64,000 nucleotides of DNA from Bin87 sp965204685 (GCA_965204685.1 OZ242004.1:1550001-1614000), one strand, 5' to 3'. Positions 29,135 to 38,472 are shown, counted from the stretch's first letter. Program-made: numbers and translations. Notes: a model not told the origin generated them from the sequence alone.

Positions 29135-29455
29135 TTACGCCCTCTGGCCCCTGCCAGGTTGATCCTGCACGAACCCTATCTGCCGGTTGGCCTCGTCAAC
29201 CTCATCTTGCTGATCCTCGGGGCCGGTGACTTCCATGATAATCCTCACCACTTGGGCAGGGTTGTACAAAACGGCGGGGCGCCCAAAGGCGAACACTCCC
29301 ATTGTCTGGTCCAGGAACCCTGCTTGAACCCTCCGCGTTAGGTCCCGCCGCAGTTCAACTTGATTTTTTGGGTCGTCAGGCCAATCGTAAAGATGAACCG
29401 TTTTACCACCATCCGTGGTGTGAACCGTCAGTGTTGTCAACGCCGACGAAAATAT
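29135..29455 (-). pseudogene. 3' part of a small gene interrupted by IS21
   Basis: About 105 codons (LTVHTTDGGKTVHLYDWPDD, then QVELRRDLTRRVQAGFLD and QVVRIIMEVTGPED) with no plausible start of their own; the sequence upstream is the IS21 end. The matching 5' part lies beyond the element at 31698-31773. The intact product would have been about 130 residues. Function unknown. Confidence 0.65.
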
Positions 29456-29601
29456 GACCCAGGTTCGCCGATCCGGGATTGACCCACCCCCTTCGATCAC
29501 GCACACGATCGCCGGTTGGAAATTGACCCGCCGGCGTGATCGCGTCGCTTTTTAGCAAGATTAAATTGACCCACCTCCTTGTTTATTGCTCAGCGACTTT
29601 G

Positions 29602-30408
29602 TCAGTTGCGGTAGTTGTCGCCGGCCTCCTCCGTCGTCGCGCCCAGCTGCTGCTGCGAGGGGAATAGCCCCGCCTGGCGTTTCTCTCTGAGCCGGTAGCT
29701 CTCGCCGCGGATGTTCAGCACATGGCTGTGATGCAGCAGACGGTCCAGCACCGCCGACGCGATCACGCTGTCCCCCAGCAGCTCACCCCACTCGCCGAAT
29801 CCCTTGTTGGAAGTGAGGATGATGCTGCCGCGCTCGTAGCGTGCCGACACCAGGGTGAAGAAGGCTGTGGCCGACTCCCGGTCGTAGGGCCAGATGCCGA
29901 ATTCGTCCACGACGAGGACCTTGGGAGCCAGGTACACCCGCATCCGACGGTTCAGGTTGTGCTCGGCCCGGGCTTTCCGGAGGTCTTCCATCAGGTCGTA
30001 GGCGCGGACGAAGTAAGCGCCGTGGCCGTTCTCGATGGCTCTGAGAGCCAGGGCGATGGCCAGGTGGGTCTTGCCCACGCCGGGCGGTCCCAGCAGGAGC
30101 ACGTTGGTAGCCTCGGCGATAAAGGCCAGGTTGGCCAGTTCCTTGACCAGGCGTTCGTCGATGGAGGGCTGGAAGGCGAAGTCGAATTGCTCCAGGGTGC
30201 GCTGGAAGGGCAGGTGTGCCATCCGGGTCTTGGTGGTGAGGTAACGCTGTCTTCGGGCAGCGACCTCCGCGCCCAAGAGTTCGGCGAGCATCTCGGGATA
30301 GGGCAGCTGCTTGTTGGCCGCGGCGTCCAGGGTGTTGTCCAGGATCTCGACCGCCTGCTTGAGACCCAGAGTTTCCAGGTGTTGGCGGGCTTGCTCCAGG
30401 GCGATCAT
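29602..30408 (-). CDS. istB: IS21 transposition helper ATPase IstB
   Basis: A 268-aa AAA+ ATPase with Walker A GPPGVGKTHLAIAL, Walker B VLVVDEFGIWP and the sensor-like ILTSNKGFGEWGELLGD. It activates IstA and mediates target selection. The ATG at 30408 overlaps the istA stop (ATGA), the usual IS21 coupling; in-frame sequence further upstream lies within istA. It belongs to a different IS21 subgroup from the istB scraps at 12.4 and 22.2 kb. Confidence 0.93.
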   Translation of the reverse strand: MIALEQARQHLETLGLKQAVEILDNTLDAAANKQLPYPEMLAELLGAEVAARRQRYLTTKTRMAHLPFQRTLEQFDFAFQPSIDERLVKELANLAFIAEATNVLLLGPPGVGKTHLAIALALRAIENGHGAYFVRAYDLMEDLRKARAEHNLNRRMRVYLAPKVLVVDEFGIWPYDRESATAFFTLVSARYERGSIILTSNKGFGEWGELLGDSVIASAVLDRLLHHSHVLNIRGESYRLREKRQAGLFPSQQQLGATTEEAGDNYRN

Positions 30409-31637
30409 GCCACACCTCCCGCCACCAGTTCGTAGACGTCCAAAGAGCGCCGCTCCACCTCGCCGGCGGGGATCTGCACCGCTACCGCCTCCTTGCGAGG
30501 CCGGTTGTCTCCTCTGGGCAGACCCGACCACTGACCCGGCAGGATGAAGCGCTGCTTGGGCTGTTGCGCTCTGGGATGTACGGCAATCCGCTCATCGCCA
30601 GCCCAGATCTCCACCGTCCCCTGGCGCTCACCTACCTGGACGGTAGATCCCACCCACTTCCAATGGACACCGTACAGGGAGCTCTCCCAGCTGACGAAGC
30701 CATCTTTGGACACGATGCGATCTTCACGCAAGTACGGGGCCAGCGTGAGCCGATCCGGCAGCTTGCCCAGATAAGGTCGTTCCTCGGCCAGAGCCTCCCA
30801 AGGCACCCGGTGCGTCGTCCCGTGGATCCGGGCGTTGGCCACCACGTCGCACCACTCCAGCGCCTGGCCGTTGAGGTCAGCATCGTCTGTGAAGCGGATG
30901 CTGGGCCACATATTCCGCCGCACGTACTTCACGCCACTTTCCACCTTCCCCTTGGTCTGCGCTCGGTATTCCGGACACAGCCGGGCCTCAAAGCCCACCC
31001 TCATGGCGAAGTCCAGCATCCGCTGGTTCCAGATCGGCCGCTTCGCCTCGTCCTTGCCCAGCGTGATCACCTTGGCATTATCGTAGAGGCAGCGCCTGGG
31101 CACCCCGCCCAGGTACTCGAAGGCGTTGACGTGGCACTGGATGAAGGCGGCCGTGTCCGCCCGGCGGACCAACTCCACGTAGCAGGCCCTGGACCACCCC
31201 ATGGTCATCACGAACACCCAGACCTGCCGCTTGATCCCGCTCTCACTGATGTACGACAGGCTCCCCCAGTCCACCTGGGCCTGCTCGCCGGGTGCCGTCT
31301 CAAACCGCATCGTCGCCTCCGGCTGGCGCTTCTGCCGCCGCGGCGACACGTAACTTTTCAGGATCGAATACCCTCCGTCATAGCCCCGCGCCACCAACTC
31401 CCGGTGCAGCACCACGCAGTTTTCCAACCCCTCGGACATCCTGTGGTCGATGTAGTCCGTGTACGCATCCAGCTTGGACGCCCGCCGACGCCGCGGTTTC
31501 GGCCGCATCGCCTCCGGAGACTTCAGGTACCGACGCACCGTGTTGCGGGATATGTCCAGCTCCCTTGCGATCTCCCGGATCGAGCACCCCGCTCCTTTCA
31601 ACTCGTAGATCTCTTTCACTTGACCCACCTTTAGCAC
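30405..31637 (-). CDS. istA: IS21 transposase IstA
   Basis: A 410-aa transposase. The N-terminal helix-turn-helix (GCSIREIARELDISRNTVRR, residues about 16-35) binds the terminal repeats. The integrase core has Asp in QAQVDWGSLSYI, Asp in CLYDNAKVITL and Glu in TKGKVESGVKYVRRN. The frame is intact and the partner istB is present, so transposition competence is plausible. Confidence 0.93.
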   Translation of the reverse strand: MLKVGQVKEIYELKGAGCSIREIARELDISRNTVRRYLKSPEAMRPKPRRRRASKLDAYTDYIDHRMSEGLENCVVLHRELVARGYDGGYSILKSYVSPRRQKRQPEATMRFETAPGEQAQVDWGSLSYISESGIKRQVWVFVMTMGWSRACYVELVRRADTAAFIQCHVNAFEYLGGVPRRCLYDNAKVITLGKDEAKRPIWNQRMLDFAMRVGFEARLCPEYRAQTKGKVESGVKYVRRNMWPSIRFTDDADLNGQALEWCDVVANARIHGTTHRVPWEALAEERPYLGKLPDRLTLAPYLREDRIVSKDGFVSWESSLYGVHWKWVGSTVQVGERQGTVEIWAGDERIAVHPRAQQPKQRFILPGQWSGLPRGDNRPRKEAVAVQIPAGEVERRSLDVYELVAGGVA

Positions 31638-31697
31638 TTTGTCTGAAGCACCTCCGCAGTGTGTCGGCGGATGATGCCATTGCCATCGGGTGGGTCA

Positions 31698-31773
31698 ACT
31701 CCACTTCGGCGATTTTGCACATTTTAATATCGGCGGTGACAGTGTCAAAATCAATCTTGGTGTCGTCATTCAC
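31698..31773 (-). pseudogene. 5' part of the gene interrupted by IS21
   Basis: It starts with ATG at 31773, nine bases after AAGGAG, and reads MNDDTKIDFDTVTADIKM, then CKIAEVE, before running into the IS21 end. The good ribosome-binding site and immediate truncation show a genuine interrupted gene whose 3' part is at 29135-29455. Confidence 0.65.
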
Positions 31774-31934
31774 CGACGCTCCTTGTTTTGAGCCTGATCA
31801 AGGGGGATAGGACCTGCTGCGGCGTTATGACGCCTCTGGCCGGCTGACCGCCCGCCGTTGACCACCGGGGCCGATTCTGGCAATGGCGGTCTTCACTAAC
31901 GGTTTGCCCGAACCTCCGTTGCGACTGCGTCAAT
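31774..31934. other. Short interval without a gene
   Basis: Probable promoter region of the IS21-split gene, followed by unassigned sequence up to the Tn3-type repeat. Confidence 0.4.
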
Positions 31935-31972
31935 CGGGTCGACTCTGGTAGGGGTCAGAATCGTACGCTAAG
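31935..31972 (+). repeat. Terminal repeat of a decayed Tn3 element
   Basis: This 38-bp end begins CGGGTCGACT and ends GTACGCTAAG, like the right end of the intact transposon at 5553-5590. It lies immediately beyond the tnpA pseudogene. The opposite end has been lost. Confidence 0.8.
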
Positions 31973-31976
31973 GGCG

Positions 31977-34692
31977 TTATCGACGTTTCGGCCACCGATA
32001 TTCCCCGGTCAGCAGTATGTGAGCCCAGCCCAGGGGCGAGATGTGGGCCAGCAGCTCGGGGTCGACCGTCAGGCCGTCGTACTTCCGCTGTCTGATCGCT
32101 TCGCTGAGATGCACGGTATTCCAGTAGATTACGATGGCGGCGAGCAGGTTCAGCCCAGCCATGCGGTAGTGCTGGCCCTCGCTGGAGCGGTCGCGGATTT
32201 CGCCCTGGCGCCCGATGCGAAGCGCGTTCTTGAGCGCGTGATGAGCCTCTCCCTTGTTCAAACCTGTGCTGGCTCGGCGCTGCATATCGGCGTCGAGCAG
32301 CCAGTCGACGATGAAGAGCGTTCGTTCGAGCCGCCCGATTTCACGGAGAGCGACGGCCAGTTCGTGCTGGCGCGGATAGGCGGCGAACTTTCGCAGCAGC
32401 TGGCTGGGAGGAAGGGCGCCGCTGGCCAGGGTGGCCGCGACCCGCAGGATGTCCGGCCAGTTCCGCACGATCACGTCCTCCCGGATCCTGGTGCCGGTCA
32501 AACCGATCAACGGTTTCGGAACACGCCGAGGTTCGAACACATGGAGCCGTTTCGACGGCAGGTCCCGGATACGCGGGACGAACCGGTAGCCGAGCACGGA
32601 TGTGACGGCGAAGACATGGTCGGTGAAACCGCCGGAGTCGGCATATTGCTCACGGATGCGCCGTCCCGCCTTGGTCATCAGCAACCCGTCGAGGATATAG
32701 GGGGCTTCGTTGACCGTGGCCGGGATGGTTTGCGTTGCGAAAGGTCCGAACTGGTCCGAGACATGGGTATAGGCCTTGAGGCCGGGTTCGCTGCCGTAGC
32801 GGGCGTTGACCAGGTTCATGGCTTCGCCCTGGCGCGCGGCTGGAAAGAACTGGCCGTCGCTGGAGGCGGTAAAGCCCTGGCCCCAGAGCCCGCTCATGGG
32901 CAGTTGCGCTTGCGCCTCGATCACCATGGCCAGGGCCTGGTTGATAGCCTCGCTTTCGATATGCCAGCGCGAGAGGCGCGAGAGCTGGAAGAAGTCATGG
33001 ATGTTGGAGGCCTCGGCCATCTTGCTGAGACCCAGATTGAGGCCTCCCGCCAGGAGGACGTTGAGCAGTCCGATGCGGTCTCGGCACGGCGCGCCCGTGC
33101 GCAGGTGGGTGAAAGCGTCGGTGAAACCGGTGGCGGCGTCCACCTCCAGCAGGATATCGGTGATCCGCACCTCGGGCAGGCGACGGTAGAGGTCGAGCAC
33201 CAGCTCATCGACGTCCTCGGGCATTGCGCTGGCCGCACGGACGATCCTGAGCTCGCCCTTCTCGATGGTGCCGCCGGCTATCCTGCCGTGGTGCGCCGCA
33301 CGGGCGAGGCGTTCCAGACCCTCGCCCAAATGCGCCTTGTGTTCGCCCAACCACTCCTGGGACTGGTAAGGAACAGCCAGCCGGGCCGTGGTGTGCGCTG
33401 CTTCGATGGACACCAGGGCCTGTTTGACATCGTCGTAGCGCCGGGAGTGGGCCAGCCAGACGTCGCCGGACCGGAAGGCGTCTCGCATATGGAAAAGCGC
33501 GGCCACCTCCCAAAGCCGGCGGTCACCGGCGGGCCGGGCGTTCAGATGCTGATGCCACCTGGAGTTCGCCGCAGGAAGGTCCGGGGCATGTCCGGCGACC
33601 CGGCTGCGATATTTCTCAACGCGGCAACGATGGGTTCGCCGGCGCTGGAAGTCTGCATATCCAGCGCGCGCAACATGCGCGGCGCATAGCGCCGGAAGCG
33701 GGGCCAGCCCTCAACGACGTGACCCAGGGCATCAGCGGACATGGTGTCAGTGAGTTGCTCAGCCGCGGCGACAACGCCTTCGAGCTTTTGCCAGCCGCCG
33801 GCAGCAGCGACGGCCTCTCCAAGGGGCTGGCCATCTCCTTTTGCCTCAAGAAGCGCCGCTCCCAGCAGCCTGAAGGAGTGCAGCGTATCCTGCAGCACTG
33901 TCCTCGAATCCTGAAGACGCGCATCACAGCGCTGCTTAGCGCTCCGGAAGGTCTGGCCGACAATCCGGTCGTGGGTCTCGACTACGGCATCGGCGATGGC
34001 GCCGCGCCATTCCACGACACAGACGCCAAGGATGGCGAGACGGCGGTTGCTGGAAATGTCGCGCAACCCCTCTGCGAAGTAGCGCTCCCCCTGGCGGCGA
34101 AGACGGGCAATGCGATGCGCAGGAACGGTTTCCAGAAGATCTGAGGGAAGGTCAAACCCCTGCAGGAATTCCAGGCGGTCCAGAAGTCCGTTGATATCGG
34201 CCGAGTTCCGCCCCACCTCGAACCGGCGTAACCAGACGAACCGGCTCTTGCCGCCGTCCACTTCCTCGGTGAGCAGGCAGTCGAGCTGCCGGCGCATGGC
34301 GTCGTCCAAGCCCACCGCGATGCGCGTCTCTATCCGCCGTTCTGCGGCAACGAGGGCGTCGGCGCAAAGACGCTCCAGGACCGACGGTCCCGGCAAGATC
34401 ACCTGCCGGCGCCGGCACTCCTCAACGAACCGCCGGGCCAGCCCCTCATTGGAGCGTGCCGGTTCCGCCTCGTCCTCGAGCCAGACCTTCAGGTCCCGGG
34501 TGGAACGTCCCGAGAACATCTTGTAGCCGTAGTGCGTCGGAGCTCGGCCAGGTGTTCCCAGCGTGTTTCCTCCCGTATCGCATACCCATCCAGGTCTTCG
34601 ACGCCCATGCCAAGCTGGGCGGCAATGAAGCGAAGGACGCTTAGGGGAATGGCCTCCCCCGCCGCCAGAATTCGCCCCGGATACCGGAAGGC
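31977..34692 (-). pseudogene. Tn3-family tnpA pseudogene
   Basis: Nearly the whole transposase matches the intact TnpA at 2662-5547, with the same ending (GEYRWPKRR) and all three DDE positions retained. About the first 80 codons are missing. Two frameshifts break it: near 34525, where a base is lost after LAELRR, and near 33520, in the stretch equivalent to RRNSRWHQHLN. At 34692 the sequence passes directly into a higA fragment. Confidence 0.9.
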
Positions 34693-34845
34693 GCTGTCTC
34701 CCGTCACCGCGCGCTTGCCGGCCATGATCTGGCTGACGCGATTGGTTGGCACGTCAATCTGCCTGGCGAAACTCGCCAGCGACACGCCCCTCTCCTCAAG
34801 TTCATCCTTCAGGATTTCCCCAGGGTGAACAGCTCGCTTCAACAT
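34690..34845 (-). pseudogene. HigA-type antitoxin stub fused to tnpA
   Basis: It starts at ATG 34845 with MLKRAVHPGEILKDELEERG, then VSLASFARQIDVPTNRVS and QIMAGKRAVTGDSA, the XRE helix-turn-helix of HigA antitoxins. After about 52 residues the frame enters TnpA (FRYPGR) without a stop and runs to 34489. The C-terminal half of the antitoxin and any higB toxin are absent. The chimera would keep a complete DNA-binding domain. Confidence 0.8.
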
Positions 34846-34887
34846 GGTCGCCAATGCCTCACGCTTCGAATCCCAACTGACCAGTTC

Positions 34888-35331
34888 TCAATGCTGGGCT
34901 TCCACCGACCGGGCCGAGCCACCGAGCTCCATGCTGAGCACATTCGCCACCTCCCTGATTCGGGACCATTTGGCGGCCACGTAATCCGTGGCTTCGTACT
35001 TCTGTATCTGCTGCTCTTTCAGACCCAACCGGTCCGCCAGCTCCCTCTGGGTCAGTCCTCGGGCGATGCGGGCCTTGATGAGAAGTTCGGGGAGGTTGAC
35101 AGCCTCCCGCAGCGCCTCCACTGGGAACTCCCCCTCCCTGACCGCCTCGTACTCGCGCAGTTCGGCCTCCAAATCGGCCAACTGGCTGCTGACCGCGTCC
35201 ACCTGCGCCTGCGCGATCATGGGGTGCATACCATCGACTCCCTCCGGTCTGCTCCTGAGACCCTCCAGGGTCCGGGCGAAACGCTCGGCCTGCGTGCGGG
35301 TTATCCGGTACTGCCGTTCATTCTTGATCAT
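34888..35331 (-). CDS. XRE-family antitoxin-like protein
   Basis: A 147-aa protein with an N-terminal helical region (residues about 35-75, rich in Glu, Leu and Ala) and a C-terminal helix-turn-helix (ARGLTQRELADRLGLKEQQI, then QKYEATDY). It overlaps the upstream nucleotidyltransferase gene by 14 bp and is in the same direction, so the two form an operon. Known pattern: nucleotidyltransferase/XRE pairs act as toxin-antitoxin modules. Inferred role: antitoxin and autorepressor. Confidence 0.8.
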   Translation of the reverse strand: MIKNERQYRITRTQAERFARTLEGLRSRPEGVDGMHPMIAQAQVDAVSSQLADLEAELREYEAVREGEFPVEALREAVNLPELLIKARIARGLTQRELADRLGLKEQQIQKYEATDYVAAKWSRIREVANVLSMELGGSARSVEAQH

Positions 35332-35767
35332 CGGCGCCTCCCAGATTCACTGCGACTATGCCCTTACTCCCGCCGGTCTCCCGATCCGTCTGGAAGAATT
35401 CGAGAAACGACATCCCCTCCACTGTGGCTCCCAGCGAGGCGGGGAACAACTCACCCAGATACCTGGTCTTCTGGGCCGCCCTGCCGGCATCGAACTGCAG
35501 CAGCACCGGGTCCAGAAGTTCCGGATCCACCCCCTCCTCGTCCCAGCAGACATCGAAGTCGTTGGGGATCTCCTTGCTCGTCACGAAACTGCCGTCGATG
35601 TACACGGTGCGGCAACCGGCCCGCCTTAGGCTGTCCATGGCCATCTCCAGTCCGTCCAGAAGCTGTCTGCGCCATGGGGTGTTGCCAAACCTTGTCCTCA
35701 CCTCATCCCATGTGGCCCAGTGAACCCCCGGCGGCAGCAGACCATCCACATCGAACTGCGGTATCAT
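35318..35767 (-). CDS. DUF6932-type nucleotidyltransferase-fold protein
   Basis: A 149-aa protein with the nucleotidyltransferase signature: IDGSFVTSKEIPNDFDVCWD carries the GS loop and the Asp-x-Asp metal pair. The N-terminus (FDVDGLLPPGVHWATWDEV) is typical of DUF6932. Members of this fold in toxin-antitoxin loci transfer nucleotides to tRNA or protein targets, but the target is unknown here. It is the first gene of the pair and overlaps the XRE gene. Confidence 0.8.
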   Translation of the reverse strand: MIPQFDVDGLLPPGVHWATWDEVRTRFGNTPWRRQLLDGLEMAMDSLRRAGCRTVYIDGSFVTSKEIPNDFDVCWDEEGVDPELLDPVLLQFDAGRAAQKTRYLGELFPASLGATVEGMSFLEFFQTDRETGGSKGIVAVNLGGADDQE

Positions 35768-35842
35768 GACCCAACGGTAACATTGTGTCGTATTCGGGTC
35801 AACAACTCCAGTCGTTCTCGAGGTGAGCCGGCAAAACTATTG

Positions 35843-36271
35843 ATGACAATTCTGCAGGAACAGTTGACCCAAAACAGCACTGCTTCGCCAAACGGCCGTT
35901 ACGTCATCGGACGAGGAACCCTCGAATTTGAAACGAATTGGAGCAAAGCATCCAGCACCTCCCTCCACGTTTACAACGATCCAGCATCCATCAACGGCGT
36001 CGCATTGGGTTCTCGAGAATGGGCGGATATCGACCAAGTGGTTAGGGCCAGATCCTTGGATTACACTTCGCGCTCCCGAACTGCGCCCCGGGGAAGCATA
36101 GTGGTACTCCGCAACGTACATGGCTTCTACGCCGCCATTCAGTTGCTCGATATCAAGGACGATACACCCGGCGATGACTGCGACGAGCTGCGGTTCCGAT
36201 ACGCGATCCAAGCTGACGGCTCCGACAGCTTTGACGTGCTGAGCGCCGATAGGCCGCCAACGGGCAATTAA
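35843..36271 (+). CDS. Hypothetical protein, start of the TIR-rich island
   Basis: A 142-aa soluble protein with no family I recognise. Beta-strand-like segments are seen (YVIGRGTLEFETNWS, GSIVVLRNVHGFYAAIQLLD). The ATG at 35843 is chosen because the longer in-frame start at 35720 would overlap the divergent nucleotidyltransferase gene. The HETVH-motif gene follows 72 bp downstream in the same direction. Confidence 0.55.
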   Translation: MTILQEQLTQNSTASPNGRYVIGRGTLEFETNWSKASSTSLHVYNDPASINGVALGSREWADIDQVVRARSLDYTSRSRTAPRGSIVVLRNVHGFYAAIQLLDIKDDTPGDDCDELRFRYAIQADGSDSFDVLSADRPPTGN

Positions 36272-36343
36272 AATTCCAGGCAAAGCCCAGTATGCCGGAG
36301 CTCGTGCTACGCAAACTCTCCCGTCAATAGGGCACTAACCGCC

Positions 36344-36898
36344 ATGCGGCTATCCACAACCGAACCAATGAACGACCCAGTTGGGCTTTGGTCGCTACAA
36401 CTGGAGCTAATGTCCACTGCCGAAGCAGTGCTTGGACCCCGGGATGGAGCGAAGAAAATCTATCAGCCGCAGTTTACCGACAATGGTCCGTTGCTGCGGA
36501 ATACCCCCGCCATGGATGGGGCCTATGTGGAATTGAGCCGAGCCGGCCAATCATACTGGCCCACTGTGGTCTTCGAACTGGCCCATGAAACGGTACACCT
36601 CCTCAATCCTATCACCGGGGATACCAACAACCTTGAGGAAGGAATAGCCGTAGCATTTTCGTTACACATTCAACCGTCGTATGGTATCCGTATACCAATT
36701 TCAATACCGTCGTACGTTCATGCCCTGCAACTCGTCCTTGCATTGCCGGACGATCCACTCAAAGCAGCAAGACGCGTGCGCCAGCAAGTAGGAGCCCTGA
36801 GTACAGTTACCCCGCACTCACTGTCAAAACTGTTCCCAGCGGCCCCCAGCGCTGTCTTGGAAGAACTGTCCGGCCAGTTCATCAGGAATCCGTCCTGA
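36344..36898 (+). CDS. Gluzincin-like protein with HETVH motif
   Basis: A 184-aa protein. Residues 81-85 are HETVH in a hydrophobic helix (VVFELAHETVHLL), and LEEGIAVAFS (about 98-107) supplies a plausible third zinc ligand, an arrangement seen in gluzincin metallopeptidases. No signal peptide or membrane segment, so a cytoplasmic protease or metal-binding sensor is suggested. I do not recognise a named family. It may be co-transcribed with the gene upstream. Confidence 0.6.
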   Translation: MRLSTTEPMNDPVGLWSLQLELMSTAEAVLGPRDGAKKIYQPQFTDNGPLLRNTPAMDGAYVELSRAGQSYWPTVVFELAHETVHLLNPITGDTNNLEEGIAVAFSLHIQPSYGIRIPISIPSYVHALQLVLALPDDPLKAARRVRQQVGALSTVTPHSLSKLFPAAPSAVLEELSGQFIRNPS

Positions 36899-37138
36899 AA
36901 CCTATACGACGCTGACCGAATCGTTGGCTGGAATACCGCCAGCATAGCGGACGCGATCCGGAAGCTCGTCCAATGGCCAACCTGCTACAACTCGACGACC
37001 AGAGATTGTCCAAACATCGCAACAAGTCCATCGACTAGCCAAACCCTCATCAATCCACGAAACTGTGACCTTTGCCTCCAAGACGATGCAGTTCAGCCCG
37101 GCAAGTCAGGTTGTCGAACCGAATCGGAAGTGCATGAA
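36899..37138. other. Intergenic region before the RipA-like gene
   Basis: No gene supported. A GGAAG ribosome-binding site lies at 37125-37129. Confidence 0.4.
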
Positions 37139-37666
37139 ATGGACCACCACGAGTACGGCGACAATTACCAAGCGCATCTGCTGGAGCAATACAAGCTCTA
37201 CGTGGAAATGGCCGACCGGATCAGTCAGCGCCGGGACCAATCGAACCGCTTCTACGCAGGGTTGGTGTCGGCAATCATTGCCCTCCTAGTAGTGATGGGC
37301 AGGATTGGTGTGTCGGAAAACACGTGGAGCGTTGCTCTGCTCCTGGCCGGGTTGCTCGGCGGCTCCTTGTCGGTCGTCTGGTTTATCAACCTCGGCTCCT
37401 ATCGTGCACTCAACTCCGCCAAATTCCGTGTCATAAATGGGATGGAATCGCAGTTGCCTTACGCTGGATACAGCGAAGAATGGGCCTACCTGCGCCCTCC
37501 AGGGGGACCGCCAAGGTACTTCCAGCTCACGAGGATCGGACGATATGTGCCCCTGCTCACATTGGCACTCTTTATGGGGATCGTAGCCTATTCAATATAT
37601 TCCATGATCCATGGCTTTGGCACCGCGGCTGAGCCGACTGCCCGCCTCATCGGAGGGACCTGGTGA
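37139..37666 (+). CDS. RipA-family-like octameric membrane protein
   Basis: A 175-aa protein with an N-terminal soluble segment (HLLEQYKLYVEMADRISQRR) and three hydrophobic helices (about AGLVSAIIALLVVMG, VALLLAGLLGGSLSVVWFI and LLTLALFMGIVAYSIY). Between them is SYRALNSAKFRVINGMESQL, then PYAGYSEEW, which recalls the RipA family. A GTG three codons upstream is also possible. Proteins of this type occur next to TIR-like genes in bacterial conflict loci, and a TIR-like gene converges on it here. Inferred: membrane-associated partner of that gene. Confidence 0.65.
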   Translation: MDHHEYGDNYQAHLLEQYKLYVEMADRISQRRDQSNRFYAGLVSAIIALLVVMGRIGVSENTWSVALLLAGLLGGSLSVVWFINLGSYRALNSAKFRVINGMESQLPYAGYSEEWAYLRPPGGPPRYFQLTRIGRYVPLLTLALFMGIVAYSIYSMIHGFGTAAEPTARLIGGTW

Positions 37667-37817
37667 TAACGTACTGGCCTGTTCGGATTCAAGCACTCGG
37701 CCCTTTTGTGGCCTCCTACCTCGACCGAGATAGGCGGAGGTTCACTGACCGGAACGTCGCCAGAGCGATGATCCGGCACGCATCTGTACAGCAATCCCCG
37801 CCACGGGCCTTCAGCAG

Positions 37818-38264
37818 TTACTTGCCGCGGTTCGCCGATGCTGCCGCGAACTTCTCGGGGTCCCGAAGCATCTGGTTGACGTCTTTCCATCGGTACTTGC
37901 AGACAGTCCCGTTCTTGGCGACCAGGCCATAGTTCTGGCCCTGGGGCATCAACTGGACCACCGGACACCCCGCTTCGCCGGCCAGACTCAGTTCGTCCTT
38001 GACCCCCGGCGCATTGTGCGTGTCGGGCCCCAGAAGCACGATAACGACGTCGGAACTTTCCATCCTTTCCTTGACCTCCCGACGCCATTTGTCATCGTGC
38101 TGAGCTGAAGGGAGCGATTTGTCCTGGAGGGCAAATTCGCAATTCCGCTTTCCCTGATTGATAAAGGCACCCCGCCGTCCACCGTCCTTTTCGAACTCGA
38201 AAGACAGAAAGACGGACCGAGAGGGTTTGCTGCGCCCGTGGTTTCGCTGCGCTCGATTTGTCAT
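37818..38264 (-). CDS. TIR-like (ThsB/MTH538-type) protein
   Basis: A 148-aa single-domain protein. It begins with SVFLSFEFEKD and continues with FALQDKSLPSAQHDDKWRRE, SSDVVIVLLGPDTHNAPGV and KDELSLA, a Rossmann-like TIR-type core. Glu91 in VKDELSLA is in the position of the TIR active-site or structural Glu. Proteins of this superfamily either make or degrade NAD-derived signals; which applies here is unknown. It converges with the RipA-like gene, with 151 bp between the stops. Confidence 0.7.
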   Translation of the reverse strand: MTNRAQRNHGRSKPSRSVFLSFEFEKDGGRRGAFINQGKRNCEFALQDKSLPSAQHDDKWRREVKERMESSDVVIVLLGPDTHNAPGVKDELSLAGEAGCPVVQLMPQGQNYGLVAKNGTVCKYRWKDVNQMLRDPEKFAAASANRGK

Positions 38265-38472
38265 TATTCCCTTGCATCCGGCATAGACTTTGCCTGCTCT
38301 CCAAGGCGCGGCAGGCCACGATTTCCATCATAACACCATGCCTGTCGCGACCACGCCAAGATTATTTGCCTCTGCCGGGAGGGTCATCCCCAAGTCGTAA
38401 TTGTGCGAACGATAAGGGAGCATGGTCGCTCCAGAATTAAACCAGCAGATACGGACATACCGTCCCCAGCCT

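Larger units (their letters stand above)
29455..31697 (-). mobile_element. Complete IS21-family element
   Basis: It carries istA and istB in the usual order with a 4-bp overlap. Both ends hold repeated TGACCC motifs (29457, 29479, 29523 and 29566 on the left; 31617 and, inverted, 31688 on the right), as expected of IS21 multiple terminal repeats. The exact outer bases are uncertain by about 20 bp. It splits a host gene. Confidence 0.85.

Noticed and set aside
32019..33689. Long open frame on the plus strand over the tnpA pseudogene
   Set aside because: It is the antisense shadow of transposase sequence, identical in kind to that at 3457-5481.
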